This document shows, one piece after another, positions 38,786 through 48,176 of a DNA stretch of 64,000 bases. The stretch is from assembly GCA_015060685.1 (NCBI GenBank), contig SUXZ01000012.1, positions 1-64,000 of the forward strand, written 5' to 3'. The DNA is from Mediterranea massiliensis (GTDB lineage Bacteria; Bacteroidota; Bacteroidia; Bacteroidales; Bacteroidaceae). Every line of letters starts with the position of its first letter. Within the stretch, counting starts at the first letter, position 1. Position numbers and translations under genes: made by a program. The notes beneath the pieces are model-generated. The model was not told the origin of the DNA, searched no databases, and was given only the letters and a program-made list of their open reading frames with translations.

Positions 38786-41700
38786 ATGAGAAACATCATA
38801 TTGTTGATTATATTACTGACTGCATCTGTTTGCCATGCGCAATCATATAAACTCTTTACTACCGACCAAGAGCTCTCCAGTAGTTTGATAAACCATATCT
38901 ATCAAGATTCGAATGGCATGATATGGGTAGCCACCGAAGACGGTTTGCACCGATACGATGGCGCCAAGTTCACCATTTACAAGCACCATCCGGAAGACAA
39001 TTATTCGTTAAGTCACAACTATGTACGCCGTATCTTCGAAGATAGCCAAGGCAACATCTATGTGGGCACTCACAATGGCCTGCAACTATACGATGCCGCT
39101 ACCGACAAATTCAGTAAAAAGGCAGTAACGGACAATAAAAGGCCATACAACCAAAGCATCACCAACATTATTGAGCGTAAGAATGGCGAAGTATGGGTGG
39201 CAGGAGGCAGAATAGGCAAGATTAATATAGACGAGGGACAACCCATAGTTACCTACCAAACACTGAATCCAACCGTCAATTCGTCCGATTACCTGTTTGA
39301 AGATTCCGAGAACAATTTATGGATTAGCCAAGGAAATATCGGCATCTACCGCACAGGCCGAAACCAAACGGAAAAGGTTTATCTTAGCGAACAGAAACAA
39401 ATCAATGTCATTGACATCTGCCAAGACCGATTGGGCAACATCTATGCCGCAACGGTGGGCGGCAGAGGGCTGATGAAACTAAACAGGGAGAGAGATGAAT
39501 TTGAATTTATCCCATACAAGAACAACCATAAGCTAGCCATCCGATGCATCTGCCAGGTGAACGAAGAAGAACTTTACATCGGAACCGATGGAAATGGTGT
39601 AAAGGTGTACAACATCAATACCGGACGGATGAGCGACTTCGTATTTGACAACAACAGTTTCAATTCAAATACGCTGAAAGTGCATGCCATACTGAAGGAC
39701 AATGCAGGCAATCTGTGGTTCGGCCTTTACCAAAAGGGAGTTTTCATGTTGCCGGCAAACCAAACAAAATTCAAGTATTTGGGATATAAATCGGTAGAAA
39801 ACAATATCATTGGTACAGCAGCCGTTACAACGCTATTCCACGACAAGAAAGGCACCATGTGGGTAGGCACCGATAATGACGGTATATACACCATAGGCAG
39901 GGATGGAAAACCTACAGCCCACTATGCCAGCAACGGCCAGCCGGGCAGCATACCTTCCGTAACGCTGAAGATTTTCGAAGATTCCGACCAAAACATGTGG
40001 ATTGGTTCACTCTTCGACGGTTTGGCCAAGTTCAACCGCCAAACAGGTACCTGTACTTTCCAAAGGCAATTTGTGGACGAAAATGGAAAAAACATCCAAC
40101 ACGTTTACGACTTGACCGAAGACAACCGCCGAAGGCTATGGATAGCCACCCTGGGTAACGGATTGTATAGTTACAACCTAGACAAACAGGTGTTCGAATA
40201 CGATACACTTATCAACAAGAACATGAATCATTGGATTGGCTGCCTACTATATAGCAAAGCCAACAATATGCTTTTTGCCGGAACCTACAATGGTTTGTTC
40301 TATATCAACTTCAAAGACACCAACCCTATACCCAAGGAGCTGATGCATAGATATATCATCCACAGCCTGCATCAAGACAAGAATGGCATGATTTGGATAG
40401 GCAGTTCCGACGGACTGGGGAGATGGAATCCCGTTAGCGACGAATTGCAAATGTTCACCACCCAAAACGGCCTGCCCAGCAATACTATCTATGGCATACA
40501 AAGCGACGAGGCGGGCAATGTGTGGGTCAGTACAAATGCCGGCTTGTCGCGCTACATCGAAAAGCATCATTTCTTCAAGAACTACTATGTGGAAGACGGC
40601 ATTCAAGGTAACGAATTCAGCAAGAATGCCGCCACGTGTGATAAAGAGGGGAACTTGTGGTTTGGCGGCACACATGGCATCACTTATTTCAAGCCAAGCG
40701 ACATACAGCGGACAAACACGAACTGGACCATCCGCATTACAGATTTCTATCTGCACAACACACCTGTCAGAAAAGGAATGATGGGCCAAGCAAAAGAAGA
40801 TATTATTGATTGTCCGGTTTTTGAAGCGAAAGAATTCCATCTGAACCATAACCACAATCACTTCAGCATCGAGTTCTCGCCCACCCAATACAATGCGCCC
40901 GAAGGCATTACCTATAGCTATACGTTGCAAGAGGGTAAAGATGCAAAGTGGAATACACTGCCCGAAGGCCTGAACCGCATCTACTTCAACGACATGAAAC
41001 CCGGCACATACCATTTGCGTGTCCGGGCCCAGGACAATTACCAATGGAGCAATACGGTGGAAGCAACCATCTACATCCGGCCGGCATGGTATGCCTCCGG
41101 TTGGGCAAGAATGCTGTACACCTTGATTGCCATAGGTATCATCATTACCCTTATCCACCTGGACAAAAAGGCACAAAAGCGAAAAGAAGAGATGTTGAAA
41201 CACATGCATGCCGAACAACTGAACGAGGCCAAATTGCAATTCTTCATCAATATCTCACACGAAATCCGTACACCCATGTCGCTCATCATCAGTCCGCTAC
41301 TGCGGTTGATTGAAAAAGACAAGGATGAAGACAGAAGTAAAATATACAGAACTATCCATCGTAATTCCGAACGTATCTTACATCTTATCAACCAACTGAT
41401 GGATATCCGGAAAATTGATAAGGGACAGATGAAACTGTCTTTCAAAGAGACCGACATCATAGCGTTTATCCAGAACATTTATGATTCGTTCAACGAATTG
41501 GCTATCATCAAGAACATCGACTTCCAGTTCACACATCCCCAAGACGAATCGCTGAAACTTTGGATAGACCCCGACAATCTCGATAAAGTATTTGTGAACC
41601 TTCTCTCGAATGCTTTCAAGTTCACACCCAACGATGGAAAAATCGGAATAAAAGTACAGAAGCAAACAGACAGTACACTGACAATCGCTATCAGCGATAG

Positions 41701-42796
41701 TGGTATTGGCATAAATGATGAAGATAAGGAATATATCTTCAACCGGTTCTACCAAGCAAGCAACAACCCCCAAGACACTCCGGGAACAGGTGTAGGATTG
41801 CACCTGACGCAAGCTCTTGTAGAGTTGCATCATGGCTCTATTGAGGTGTTGGACAATGAAGAAGGCACCGGATGCCAGTTTGTCATCACCATGCCTATGG
41901 GGAAAGAGCACCTACAGCCCGAAGATGTGGCAGATACAGCTATAGAGAAGAGTGTATCAGTTCAAGAGAAGATACCGCACATCCTGCTCGAGAATGTAGC
42001 AGAAACAACGGCAGATGAACGCATTTGCACCTCACAACACAACCTTCTTTTAGTAGAAGATAATGCAGAAATCAGGAGATACATTCACGAAGAGTTGTCG
42101 GAATGCTATAACATCAAGGATTGTTGCAATGGCAAGGAAGCATTGGAAGAACTGTTCCATAACCCCATCGATTTAGTGATAAGCGATGTGATGATGCCCG
42201 AAATGGATGGTATGACACTATGCCATAAAATCAAAACGAACATCAATCTGAACCATATCCCTGTCATTCTTCTTACGGCAAAGGTGCGCGATGAGGATAG
42301 ACTGGAAGCACTGGAAAACAATGCCGATGCCTACATTACCAAGCCCTTTAACATTGAGATTCTGAAGAAAACCGTTGCCAGTTTGATTACCATCAGAGAG
42401 CAACTCAAGAACAAACACTGCGGCCAACAAAGTCAGGACGATAAACTGGAAAAGATTCTGATGCCTTCGCACGACGACAAACTGATGGAGCGCGTCATGA
42501 AGTGCATTAACAGAAACATCAGCAATCCCGATTTTACCGTCAACATGATTGCCGATGAAGTTGGATTAAGCCGTGTACACTTGAATCGCAAAATGAAAGA
42601 GCTGACCAACCAGACTACGCGCGACTTCATCCGCAATGTGCGTTTGAAACAGGCAACCACTCTATTGATTGAAAAGAAACATACCATTATAGATGTAGCA
42701 GAGATGGTTGGATTCACCTCTGCCAATAACTTCTCTACAGCTTTCAAAGAGTTTTATGGTATGTCGCCCACTGATTATGTCCGGAAACATTTGTAG
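38786..42796 (+). CDS. Hybrid two-component system regulator (HTCS)
   Basis: A 1336-aa HTCS in the typical order: signal sequence (to about residue 18), a large periplasmic sensor of Reg_prop beta-propeller repeats (many G.MW.GT.DG / N.W.G.. units, about 25-670), Y_Y_Y domain (about 690-770), membrane helix (about 778-796), HisKA with NISHEIRTPM (H825), HATPase (ISDSGIGI; GTGVGLHL), receiver (about 1086-1200; phospho-acceptor D1134 in VISDVMMPEMDG) and AraC-type HTH (about 1235-1336). All motifs are intact. HTCS proteins sense oligosaccharides or other ligands in the periplasm and activate the linked SusCD operon, here most likely the one at 46-51.5 kb. Confidence 0.96.
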   Translation: MRNIILLIILLTASVCHAQSYKLFTTDQELSSSLINHIYQDSNGMIWVATEDGLHRYDGAKFTIYKHHPEDNYSLSHNYVRRIFEDSQGNIYVGTHNGLQLYDAATDKFSKKAVTDNKRPYNQSITNIIERKNGEVWVAGGRIGKINIDEGQPIVTYQTLNPTVNSSDYLFEDSENNLWISQGNIGIYRTGRNQTEKVYLSEQKQINVIDICQDRLGNIYAATVGGRGLMKLNRERDEFEFIPYKNNHKLAIRCICQVNEEELYIGTDGNGVKVYNINTGRMSDFVFDNNSFNSNTLKVHAILKDNAGNLWFGLYQKGVFMLPANQTKFKYLGYKSVENNIIGTAAVTTLFHDKKGTMWVGTDNDGIYTIGRDGKPTAHYASNGQPGSIPSVTLKIFEDSDQNMWIGSLFDGLAKFNRQTGTCTFQRQFVDENGKNIQHVYDLTEDNRRRLWIATLGNGLYSYNLDKQVFEYDTLINKNMNHWIGCLLYSKANNMLFAGTYNGLFYINFKDTNPIPKELMHRYIIHSLHQDKNGMIWIGSSDGLGRWNPVSDELQMFTTQNGLPSNTIYGIQSDEAGNVWVSTNAGLSRYIEKHHFFKNYYVEDGIQGNEFSKNAATCDKEGNLWFGGTHGITYFKPSDIQRTNTNWTIRITDFYLHNTPVRKGMMGQAKEDIIDCPVFEAKEFHLNHNHNHFSIEFSPTQYNAPEGITYSYTLQEGKDAKWNTLPEGLNRIYFNDMKPGTYHLRVRAQDNYQWSNTVEATIYIRPAWYASGWARMLYTLIAIGIIITLIHLDKKAQKRKEEMLKHMHAEQLNEAKLQFFINISHEIRTPMSLIISPLLRLIEKDKDEDRSKIYRTIHRNSERILHLINQLMDIRKIDKGQMKLSFKETDIIAFIQNIYDSFNELAIIKNIDFQFTHPQDESLKLWIDPDNLDKVFVNLLSNAFKFTPNDGKIGIKVQKQTDSTLTIAISDSGIGINDEDKEYIFNRFYQASNNPQDTPGTGVGLHLTQALVELHHGSIEVLDNEEGTGCQFVITMPMGKEHLQPEDVADTAIEKSVSVQEKIPHILLENVAETTADERICTSQHNLLLVEDNAEIRRYIHEELSECYNIKDCCNGKEALEELFHNPIDLVISDVMMPEMDGMTLCHKIKTNINLNHIPVILLTAKVRDEDRLEALENNADAYITKPFNIEILKKTVASLITIREQLKNKHCGQQSQDDKLEKILMPSHDDKLMERVMKCINRNISNPDFTVNMIADEVGLSRVHLNRKMKELTNQTTRDFIRNVRLKQATTLLIEKKHTIIDVAEMVGFTSANNFSTAFKEFYGMSPTDYVRKHL

Positions 42797-42803
42797 GGAT
42801 ATA

Positions 42804-44267
42804 TCAACGTGCCACCGCACTGACATCTATACCTGCTGACTGTTTGGCCACTTGACTGAGTTGATAGCCACTTACCTCTACTTCGCCGGTAATAAACTCT
42901 GGAACGTTGTACGATTTCATCAGACTTGTGTAATAATCACGGCTCTTTTGTGGAAGCAAGAATGGTTTATGCGCATTTCCTTCTTCATCCATATAGGCAA
43001 TAAAAGGTCTGGTATATAGCCCGTCCAACCTGCGGCTACTGAAAACCACCCAGCGGCCATTGCTACTCCACATGTGGTAGCTTTCCGTTTCATCACTATT
43101 CAAAGCATCCAGCGGTTTCGTCTGTTTGGTTTCCAAATCAAGCAGATGCAAATCGGCCTCTTTGTGCCAAATGGTAAAATTACCATAATCGGCCTGCGTA
43201 AACATCAAGAAACGGCCATCGGGCGATACGCGTGGGAACGAGATGGTTGCATTCTCGTCGGACGCGCGCAACAAGGTATCAATAGCCGTACCGAACGAAC
43301 GGTTCTCCGGATGGAAGGGAATGGAGCATAGATTATATCTTGCCCTTTCATACCCTAAAGGCATCTGTACACTGTCGGCCACACAATAATAAAGCGTCTT
43401 TCCATCGGGCGAGAATGTAGGGAATGTCTCGAACGCCTCTTTTGAAGACAACAACGAAGTGGTCAGTATCTGATGATTCTCCACATCATACACCACCACA
43501 TCCGAAGCAAAATCCATCACCTCTATGCGGTTGGTACTGGTTGTATGAAACATCTGTTTGGTATCGTTCACCGAAAAGGCCACGAATCTGCCCGAGGGAT
43601 GCCACGACGGATAGACCAATGCCGAAATTGTCTGAGGTGTTTTCGTATTCAATTTCTCTATCTCACCATCCTCTACCAAATAGGTTCCGCCATAATCCAC
43701 ACGCAGATGGAACAACATTCTGTTGGGATCCTGCTTGCAGAACGAATGGCAATTCATACATCCATATCCGGTCTGTTGATTCGTCAATATCGCCTTTTCT
43801 TCAAAATTCTCCAAACAACGCTGATAGATACCCATTTCGTTCCATATTTCATATCCTGGTTCTATTAAACGATAGGCCAAATAAGCGTCAATCGGTTCGG
43901 GAGCCACATGGAAAGTGAAGGGAGCATATTCTATCCATCGGCCATCTATTTCGGCCAACAGTTGCACAGACACCACGTCTGATGCACCCAATAATTGTTT
44001 CCAATCCTCCTCATCGATAGCAATCTGTCCGTCGGTAGCAGCCACCTCGACCTGAATACTCCCCGACGAATAGCACGCATACAAATCTGTAGCACGGCAA
44101 CTATCCGGCAAGGAGAAATAGAGCGGAGCAATATTCTTGGGGATAGTAACACCGGCATAATCAGGCAGTATTGGAGGTTGGACATTTCTGCTTTCAACCG
44201 GAACAGGTTTCTCTTGACAAGCCAATAGGATTAGCATAAGAAATATGGTATAGGCAAACTGTTTCAT
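42804..44267 (-). CDS. Propeller (PD40-type) lipoprotein with a CXXCH motif
   Basis: A 487-aa lipoprotein (lipobox LLAC, cysteine 17). The C-terminal part (about 215-460) has beta-propeller repeats of the TolB/PD40 type (YPSWHPSGRFVAFS, FPTFSPDGKTLYY, FPRVSPDGRFLMF, YHMWSSNGRWVVFS). Between the N-terminal domain and the propeller is GYGCMNCHSFC, a CXXCH (C170, C173, H174) as in c-type cytochromes. A haem role is possible, but one motif proves little. It lies 12 nt after the upstream membrane protein on the same strand and converges with the HTCS gene (8-nt gap). Probably part of the SusCD locus, perhaps in cargo handling at the membrane. Confidence 0.78.
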   Translation of the reverse strand: MKQFAYTIFLMLILLACQEKPVPVESRNVQPPILPDYAGVTIPKNIAPLYFSLPDSCRATDLYACYSSGSIQVEVAATDGQIAIDEEDWKQLLGASDVVSVQLLAEIDGRWIEYAPFTFHVAPEPIDAYLAYRLIEPGYEIWNEMGIYQRCLENFEEKAILTNQQTGYGCMNCHSFCKQDPNRMLFHLRVDYGGTYLVEDGEIEKLNTKTPQTISALVYPSWHPSGRFVAFSVNDTKQMFHTTSTNRIEVMDFASDVVVYDVENHQILTTSLLSSKEAFETFPTFSPDGKTLYYCVADSVQMPLGYERARYNLCSIPFHPENRSFGTAIDTLLRASDENATISFPRVSPDGRFLMFTQADYGNFTIWHKEADLHLLDLETKQTKPLDALNSDETESYHMWSSNGRWVVFSSRRLDGLYTRPFIAYMDEEGNAHKPFLLPQKSRDYYTSLMKSYNVPEFITGEVEVSGYQLSQVAKQSAGIDVSAVAR

Positions 44268-44280
44268 ATCTTCATCTCCT

Positions 44281-45912
44281 TTATTTTGCGTATTTCAAAT
44301 AGTACCATAATGTACGTGGATATTTCGTTGGATTTTGCTTGAAATCGACATAACGCTTCACATTGCTTTCGTCTATCGCATAGTGCGCAATTAACGACTC
44401 ATCTGCTTCAGCAGCCATCAAAACTGCTTCCTGGAAAGCAACAGGCAGTTTGGCTGGTAGCGCCTCGGTTGCATAAAACTCCTGCATCACTTCCATGAAA
44501 CGAGTCAAATCTTTCGAAAGCAAGTATAGCGAACCCAAATATTGGATGGTTGCCGAATGGTTGGGATTCTGACGAATAATCTGTTTCAAGTCGTCATCCA
44601 ATCCTTTACTTCCCGACATCCGGTTGTCAGGGAACAGACATCTCCGCTTCATGCCCAACAACGAATCGCCCTCTACCGCCTGGTCGTTCCAAAGGAACCG
44701 TTCATGCTCCTTGGCCCATTGCTTATAGTAGCGGGTCTTACCCAATAGTGTAAGATACTTCTTTGCCACCCCGTATTCGCCATATATCAGGTTGGTCTGT
44801 ACCAAGCGTTTCAGCAAACGAGGCGAATAGTTTCCCAAACTTTCGTTAGCTTCGAAAGCATAGCGCTGAGAAAAGGCAATATGCCCCATGGAGAAGTATA
44901 TATCGCTCAATAAGGCTGATATATAGGGAGTTTTGTTTCCTTGAATGTAAATGCTTTGAATACCGAAACAGGGTTGTAGGAACAGGCAATCGGCCAAACG
45001 TCCTTCCTCGGCCAATGCCGTATTCAGACAGTTCTGATAAATCAGATTTCCCGCCGGCAACGTCTGATACTGCGCTATCACCTCATGCCACTGCCCATTG
45101 TATAAGGATTGGCTTATCTGTTTGAAGGCCTCGTTATGCTTATCTACATATTGTGGATGGCTGAACCAGACAAAAACGCCCCACCCTGCCAATTGAACGA
45201 CAACAAGAAGAGACTTTATCCAGCTCTTTTTCAACTTCAAGCAACCGGACAGTTCGCCAATCATGCAGACAATTCCCATCAATACCCAAGGCATATATAC
45301 CACACTTCCAGGCTGTAAACGCCAAGTGAAGTAACCATGAGGCAACAACAAATGTTGCCAGGTACCGGCCAATCCACAACGCAGATAGAGCCATGCCATT
45401 ACAAACAACAGCAAAGGCAGAACAAGGTAAGTATGCAGCCGTTTGATGGAGCGGGATGCCTCTATCACCAACACCAATACTACATATAGCGTAGATATGG
45501 AGCCGGCCAGCATAAACAGCAGCACCGTAGAAAGAAGCGAGTAAATCCAACGTCCATATTTATTGTCTATAACAACTTGAATATTCAGCAATATCAGCAT
45601 CAGCAACATAGCCACCGTTCCCGCATAGAGATAGTTCATATTCAGTTGTAGGTAGTATAGAGCTGCAATAGGGAATAACGACAAGGGAGCCAACAGCCAA
45701 CTACCCGTCCGACGACGAAGCAAGCAGGCCGTGGAAGCGGCAATCGCTGCAAACACCAACAGGGTGACAACCCATGCCATAGCTGGATTGTGCATAAACT
45801 GAACCAAGTAATCGGCCATCAATCGGGCCAATCCTCCCGGGCGCGACAACGTATCGGCAATCACTTCCGAATCGTTTACGAATGTCCTTAATTGTTCTAA
45901 AAATGAGAGCAT
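44281..45912 (-). CDS. Polytopic membrane protein with TPR-like C-terminal half (DUF6057-like)
   Basis: A 543-aa protein. The N-terminal half has about eight hydrophobic segments (from about residue 38 to 265), the C-terminal half is helical and TPR-like (QYQTLPAGNLIYQNCLNTALAEEGRLADCL, GEYGVAKKYLTLLGKT, HSATIQYLGSLYLLSKDL). I believe this is the group named DUF6057, but the label is from memory. The function is unknown. It heads a two-gene unit with the CXXCH lipoprotein (12-nt gap), has its own -7 element (TATCTTTG on the minus strand at 45942-45935) and sits between the SusD gene and the HTCS gene, which suggests a role in the same uptake locus. Confidence 0.68.
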   Translation of the reverse strand: MLSFLEQLRTFVNDSEVIADTLSRPGGLARLMADYLVQFMHNPAMAWVVTLLVFAAIAASTACLLRRRTGSWLLAPLSLFPIAALYYLQLNMNYLYAGTVAMLLMLILLNIQVVIDNKYGRWIYSLLSTVLLFMLAGSISTLYVVLVLVIEASRSIKRLHTYLVLPLLLFVMAWLYLRCGLAGTWQHLLLPHGYFTWRLQPGSVVYMPWVLMGIVCMIGELSGCLKLKKSWIKSLLVVVQLAGWGVFVWFSHPQYVDKHNEAFKQISQSLYNGQWHEVIAQYQTLPAGNLIYQNCLNTALAEEGRLADCLFLQPCFGIQSIYIQGNKTPYISALLSDIYFSMGHIAFSQRYAFEANESLGNYSPRLLKRLVQTNLIYGEYGVAKKYLTLLGKTRYYKQWAKEHERFLWNDQAVEGDSLLGMKRRCLFPDNRMSGSKGLDDDLKQIIRQNPNHSATIQYLGSLYLLSKDLTRFMEVMQEFYATEALPAKLPVAFQEAVLMAAEADESLIAHYAIDESNVKRYVDFKQNPTKYPRTLWYYLKYAK

Positions 45913-45934
45913 CTGACTAACAAATTATTTATTG

Positions 45935-45942
45935 CAAAGATA
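45935..45942 (-). promoter_or_regulatory. -7 element for the membrane protein/CXXCH lipoprotein pair
   Basis: Plus-strand CAAAGATA is TATCTTTG on the minus strand, 23 nt upstream of the ATG at 45912. Confidence 0.62.
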
Positions 45943-46016
45943 ACGAAAAACGGCATTATAATAGTAGAAACTGCAGTTTTTTTATGCCGGAAAAGCAGAT
46001 AGCAACAACGCCGGAA

Positions 46017-46104
46017 TAATCTATAATAAATTCAAAAACAATTTATACTTAAATTATTTTCAATTTATACTAAAATCTTTTTCAATTTTAGCCTAAAAAA
46101 GAAA
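46017..46104. repeat. A/T-rich 22-nt-period array (array E)
   Basis: CAATTTATACT occurs at 46039 and 46061, and CAATTTTAGCCT at 46083, each 22 nt apart; the preceding 22 nt (46017) match weakly. The unit is A/T-rich and ends in the T-tract of the SusD terminator, so it may partly reflect phased A-tracts. Confidence 0.58.
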
Positions 46105-46135
46105 GAGCCATACCAGAAATCACTTCTGATATGGC
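46090..46135 (-). terminator. Terminator of the susCD operon
   Basis: GCCATA (46107-46112) pairs with TATGGC (46130-46135), with five more inner pairs after one mismatch. On the minus strand the stem is followed by TCTTTCTTTTTT. Confidence 0.82.
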
Positions 46136-46229
46136 CCGACAGAAACTTTACCTAAATAATAATACTAACACCCCTTTTATTTATAGGCATCGTTCTGAAT
46201 TATACTATTATTCATTATAAACTTCTGTA

Positions 46230-48158
46230 TTAATAGCCTTCGTTTTGGTCACAAAGTGGGTTCTTAATCAACTCATCTTCTGGGATAGGCATAAACATCT
46301 TGTTGATATCAAATTGGAAACTACGGGCAGTTTGCCATTGTTTGATTACTTCAGGACCCTTTTCAGGCAAGCCAAGAATTGGGTAGTTGTGTTCGATATG
46401 GTCGGTCAAGTATTCAGACTTGTGCATATCCGAGCGGAGGTAAGGCTCAGCATTGAATTCCTTACGACGTTCTTCGTTAACAGCAATCTTCCAAACTTCA
46501 GAATCAAAGCCCTTATCAGCCTTCAATTGGGTGTAATAAGCCTTAGCATCGGGCACTGTTACAGTTTCAGTGTTGAAAGGAATAGGATATTCTGTCAGGG
46601 TTACAGCATCACCATTACCGTTGTCGCCATAGAAATCGGCCACCTTGTTGTGGTGAGCAAGGAACTTAGAAAGATCCTTACCTACTTCGAGGTTACCGAA
46701 TGCACGTTCGCGGATTTGGTTTACATAAGCCCAACCTTCAGCTTCCTTACCAAGACGGAAGCAGCATTCTGCTTGGTCAAGAAGAACATTGGCATAACGC
46801 TTGAAGTAAACGTGGTCGGGAAGCCACATGTCGTTCCATTGCTTGGTACCACGACCATTACGCCAGTGCTTGGTAGAGAATACTGTAGGAGCTGGGTCGG
46901 CAGCATCGCGGTGATAGCTGTTCCAACCTACGAATTCCTGGTTGAATGGATTGTAACCGATTGGATGCTCAACATCGTACAATACAGTACCGGCACCATC
47001 TTCAGACATTACATATTCACCGTTACGGATATACTTTTGGTTAGCATCGATCCATGCTTGAGGAGCAGTGAAGCTTTGTACCCAGTGTTCCTTGCCAATC
47101 TTCACAAGGTCTTCCCAAGGAATACAAGCCGAAGCCAAAGAAGCATCACGACGCTTGTCGCCTACTTCGTATGAATCATAAAGTTCCCAAGATACAGCAT
47201 AAGTACCCCATGCACCGTTAGCAGTAGGACCAAAGTAGAAACCTGTCCAACCACGTGCACCGGCATGTTGACCATCGTCCCAAGAAGACCATTGGTCACC
47301 GGCATTCAGAACAATTTGCCAGATAGCCTCTTTTGGCCAAACTTCGTCAGCATCGTACAACGTAGAGAACGAAGGAGCCAATTCGTAAGTACCACTCTTG
47401 ATTACCTGGTCGAATGCCTTATATGCCAAGTCATAGCATGCATCAGCCTGGTCAGGACAAGTAAATGCCTTCCACATGTAAGCATCGCCAAGGAATGTCA
47501 GCGCCATACCCTTTGTACAGCGACCGTATTGACCTTGGAATGGTTCCCAATCAAGAAGTTCGGCAGCAGCCTTAAAGTCAGCAATTACGAAGTCCCACAT
47601 TTCGGCATAGTCTTTGGCACGTGCCTTTTCAGGAGTATTCACGTAGTTTTCGCCGGTTACCAACAAAGGAACACGACCGAATGTATTGGCCAAACCGAAG
47701 AATTGGAATCCGCGAAGTGCCATGGCTTCACCGGTCAATGCCTTCTTAACATCGTCAGAGATGTTAGGTGCATTTTCAAGACCTGCGAGGAAGTCGTTAC
47801 AACGAGATGCGCAAGCGTATGATTGTTGCCAATAGTGAAGAAGTTCACTGTTATCGGCAGTCCAACCTTGAACCATGAAGTCCTTATCCCAACCAGAAGC
47901 CTGTGAGTCCATAGTAGGGTGAGAACCGTTGAAAATCCAATACTTATATGGGTCATCATTGTATGAACCACGACGGTGAAGGAGGTCATAGCAACCGGTC
48001 ATACCCTTAATGGCATTTTCGTCGCTAACGAACATTTGGTCACCCTCGAGCATTGAGTAGTGAGTTACATTCAAGAACTCATCGTTGTCGCATGAGTTAA
48101 AGCCCATAAGCATTGCTCCTGCTAACAAACCGTATATAAGTTTATTTTTCATATTCAT
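46230..48158 (-). CDS. SusD/RagB-family nutrient-binding lipoprotein
   Basis: A 642-aa lipoprotein (lipobox GFNSC, cysteine 23; a second start at 48152 is possible). It has the SusD helical TPR scaffold in the N-terminal half (WQQSYACASRCNDFLAGLENAP, ALRGFQFFGLANTFGRVPLL, YAEMWDFVIADFKAAAELL, FLGDAYMWKA) and the C-terminal RagB/SusD part (AVNEERRKEFNAEPYLRSD, QWQTARSFQFDINKMFMPIPEDE). SusD proteins lie on the cell surface over the SusC channel and capture the nutrient. It follows SusC by 18 nt, with a terminator after it. The ligand cannot be told from sequence. Codon use is that of a highly expressed gene. Confidence 0.95.
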   Translation of the reverse strand: MNMKNKLIYGLLAGAMLMGFNSCDNDEFLNVTHYSMLEGDQMFVSDENAIKGMTGCYDLLHRRGSYNDDPYKYWIFNGSHPTMDSQASGWDKDFMVQGWTADNSELLHYWQQSYACASRCNDFLAGLENAPNISDDVKKALTGEAMALRGFQFFGLANTFGRVPLLVTGENYVNTPEKARAKDYAEMWDFVIADFKAAAELLDWEPFQGQYGRCTKGMALTFLGDAYMWKAFTCPDQADACYDLAYKAFDQVIKSGTYELAPSFSTLYDADEVWPKEAIWQIVLNAGDQWSSWDDGQHAGARGWTGFYFGPTANGAWGTYAVSWELYDSYEVGDKRRDASLASACIPWEDLVKIGKEHWVQSFTAPQAWIDANQKYIRNGEYVMSEDGAGTVLYDVEHPIGYNPFNQEFVGWNSYHRDAADPAPTVFSTKHWRNGRGTKQWNDMWLPDHVYFKRYANVLLDQAECCFRLGKEAEGWAYVNQIRERAFGNLEVGKDLSKFLAHHNKVADFYGDNGNGDAVTLTEYPIPFNTETVTVPDAKAYYTQLKADKGFDSEVWKIAVNEERRKEFNAEPYLRSDMHKSEYLTDHIEHNYPILGLPEKGPEVIKQWQTARSFQFDINKMFMPIPEDELIKNPLCDQNEGY

Positions 48159-48176
48159 TAAATTTTAATATTAGAT

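Noticed and set aside
40247..41239. 330-aa open frame antisense to the HTCS gene
   Set aside because: Shadow of the conserved propeller and Y_Y_Y part of the HTCS.
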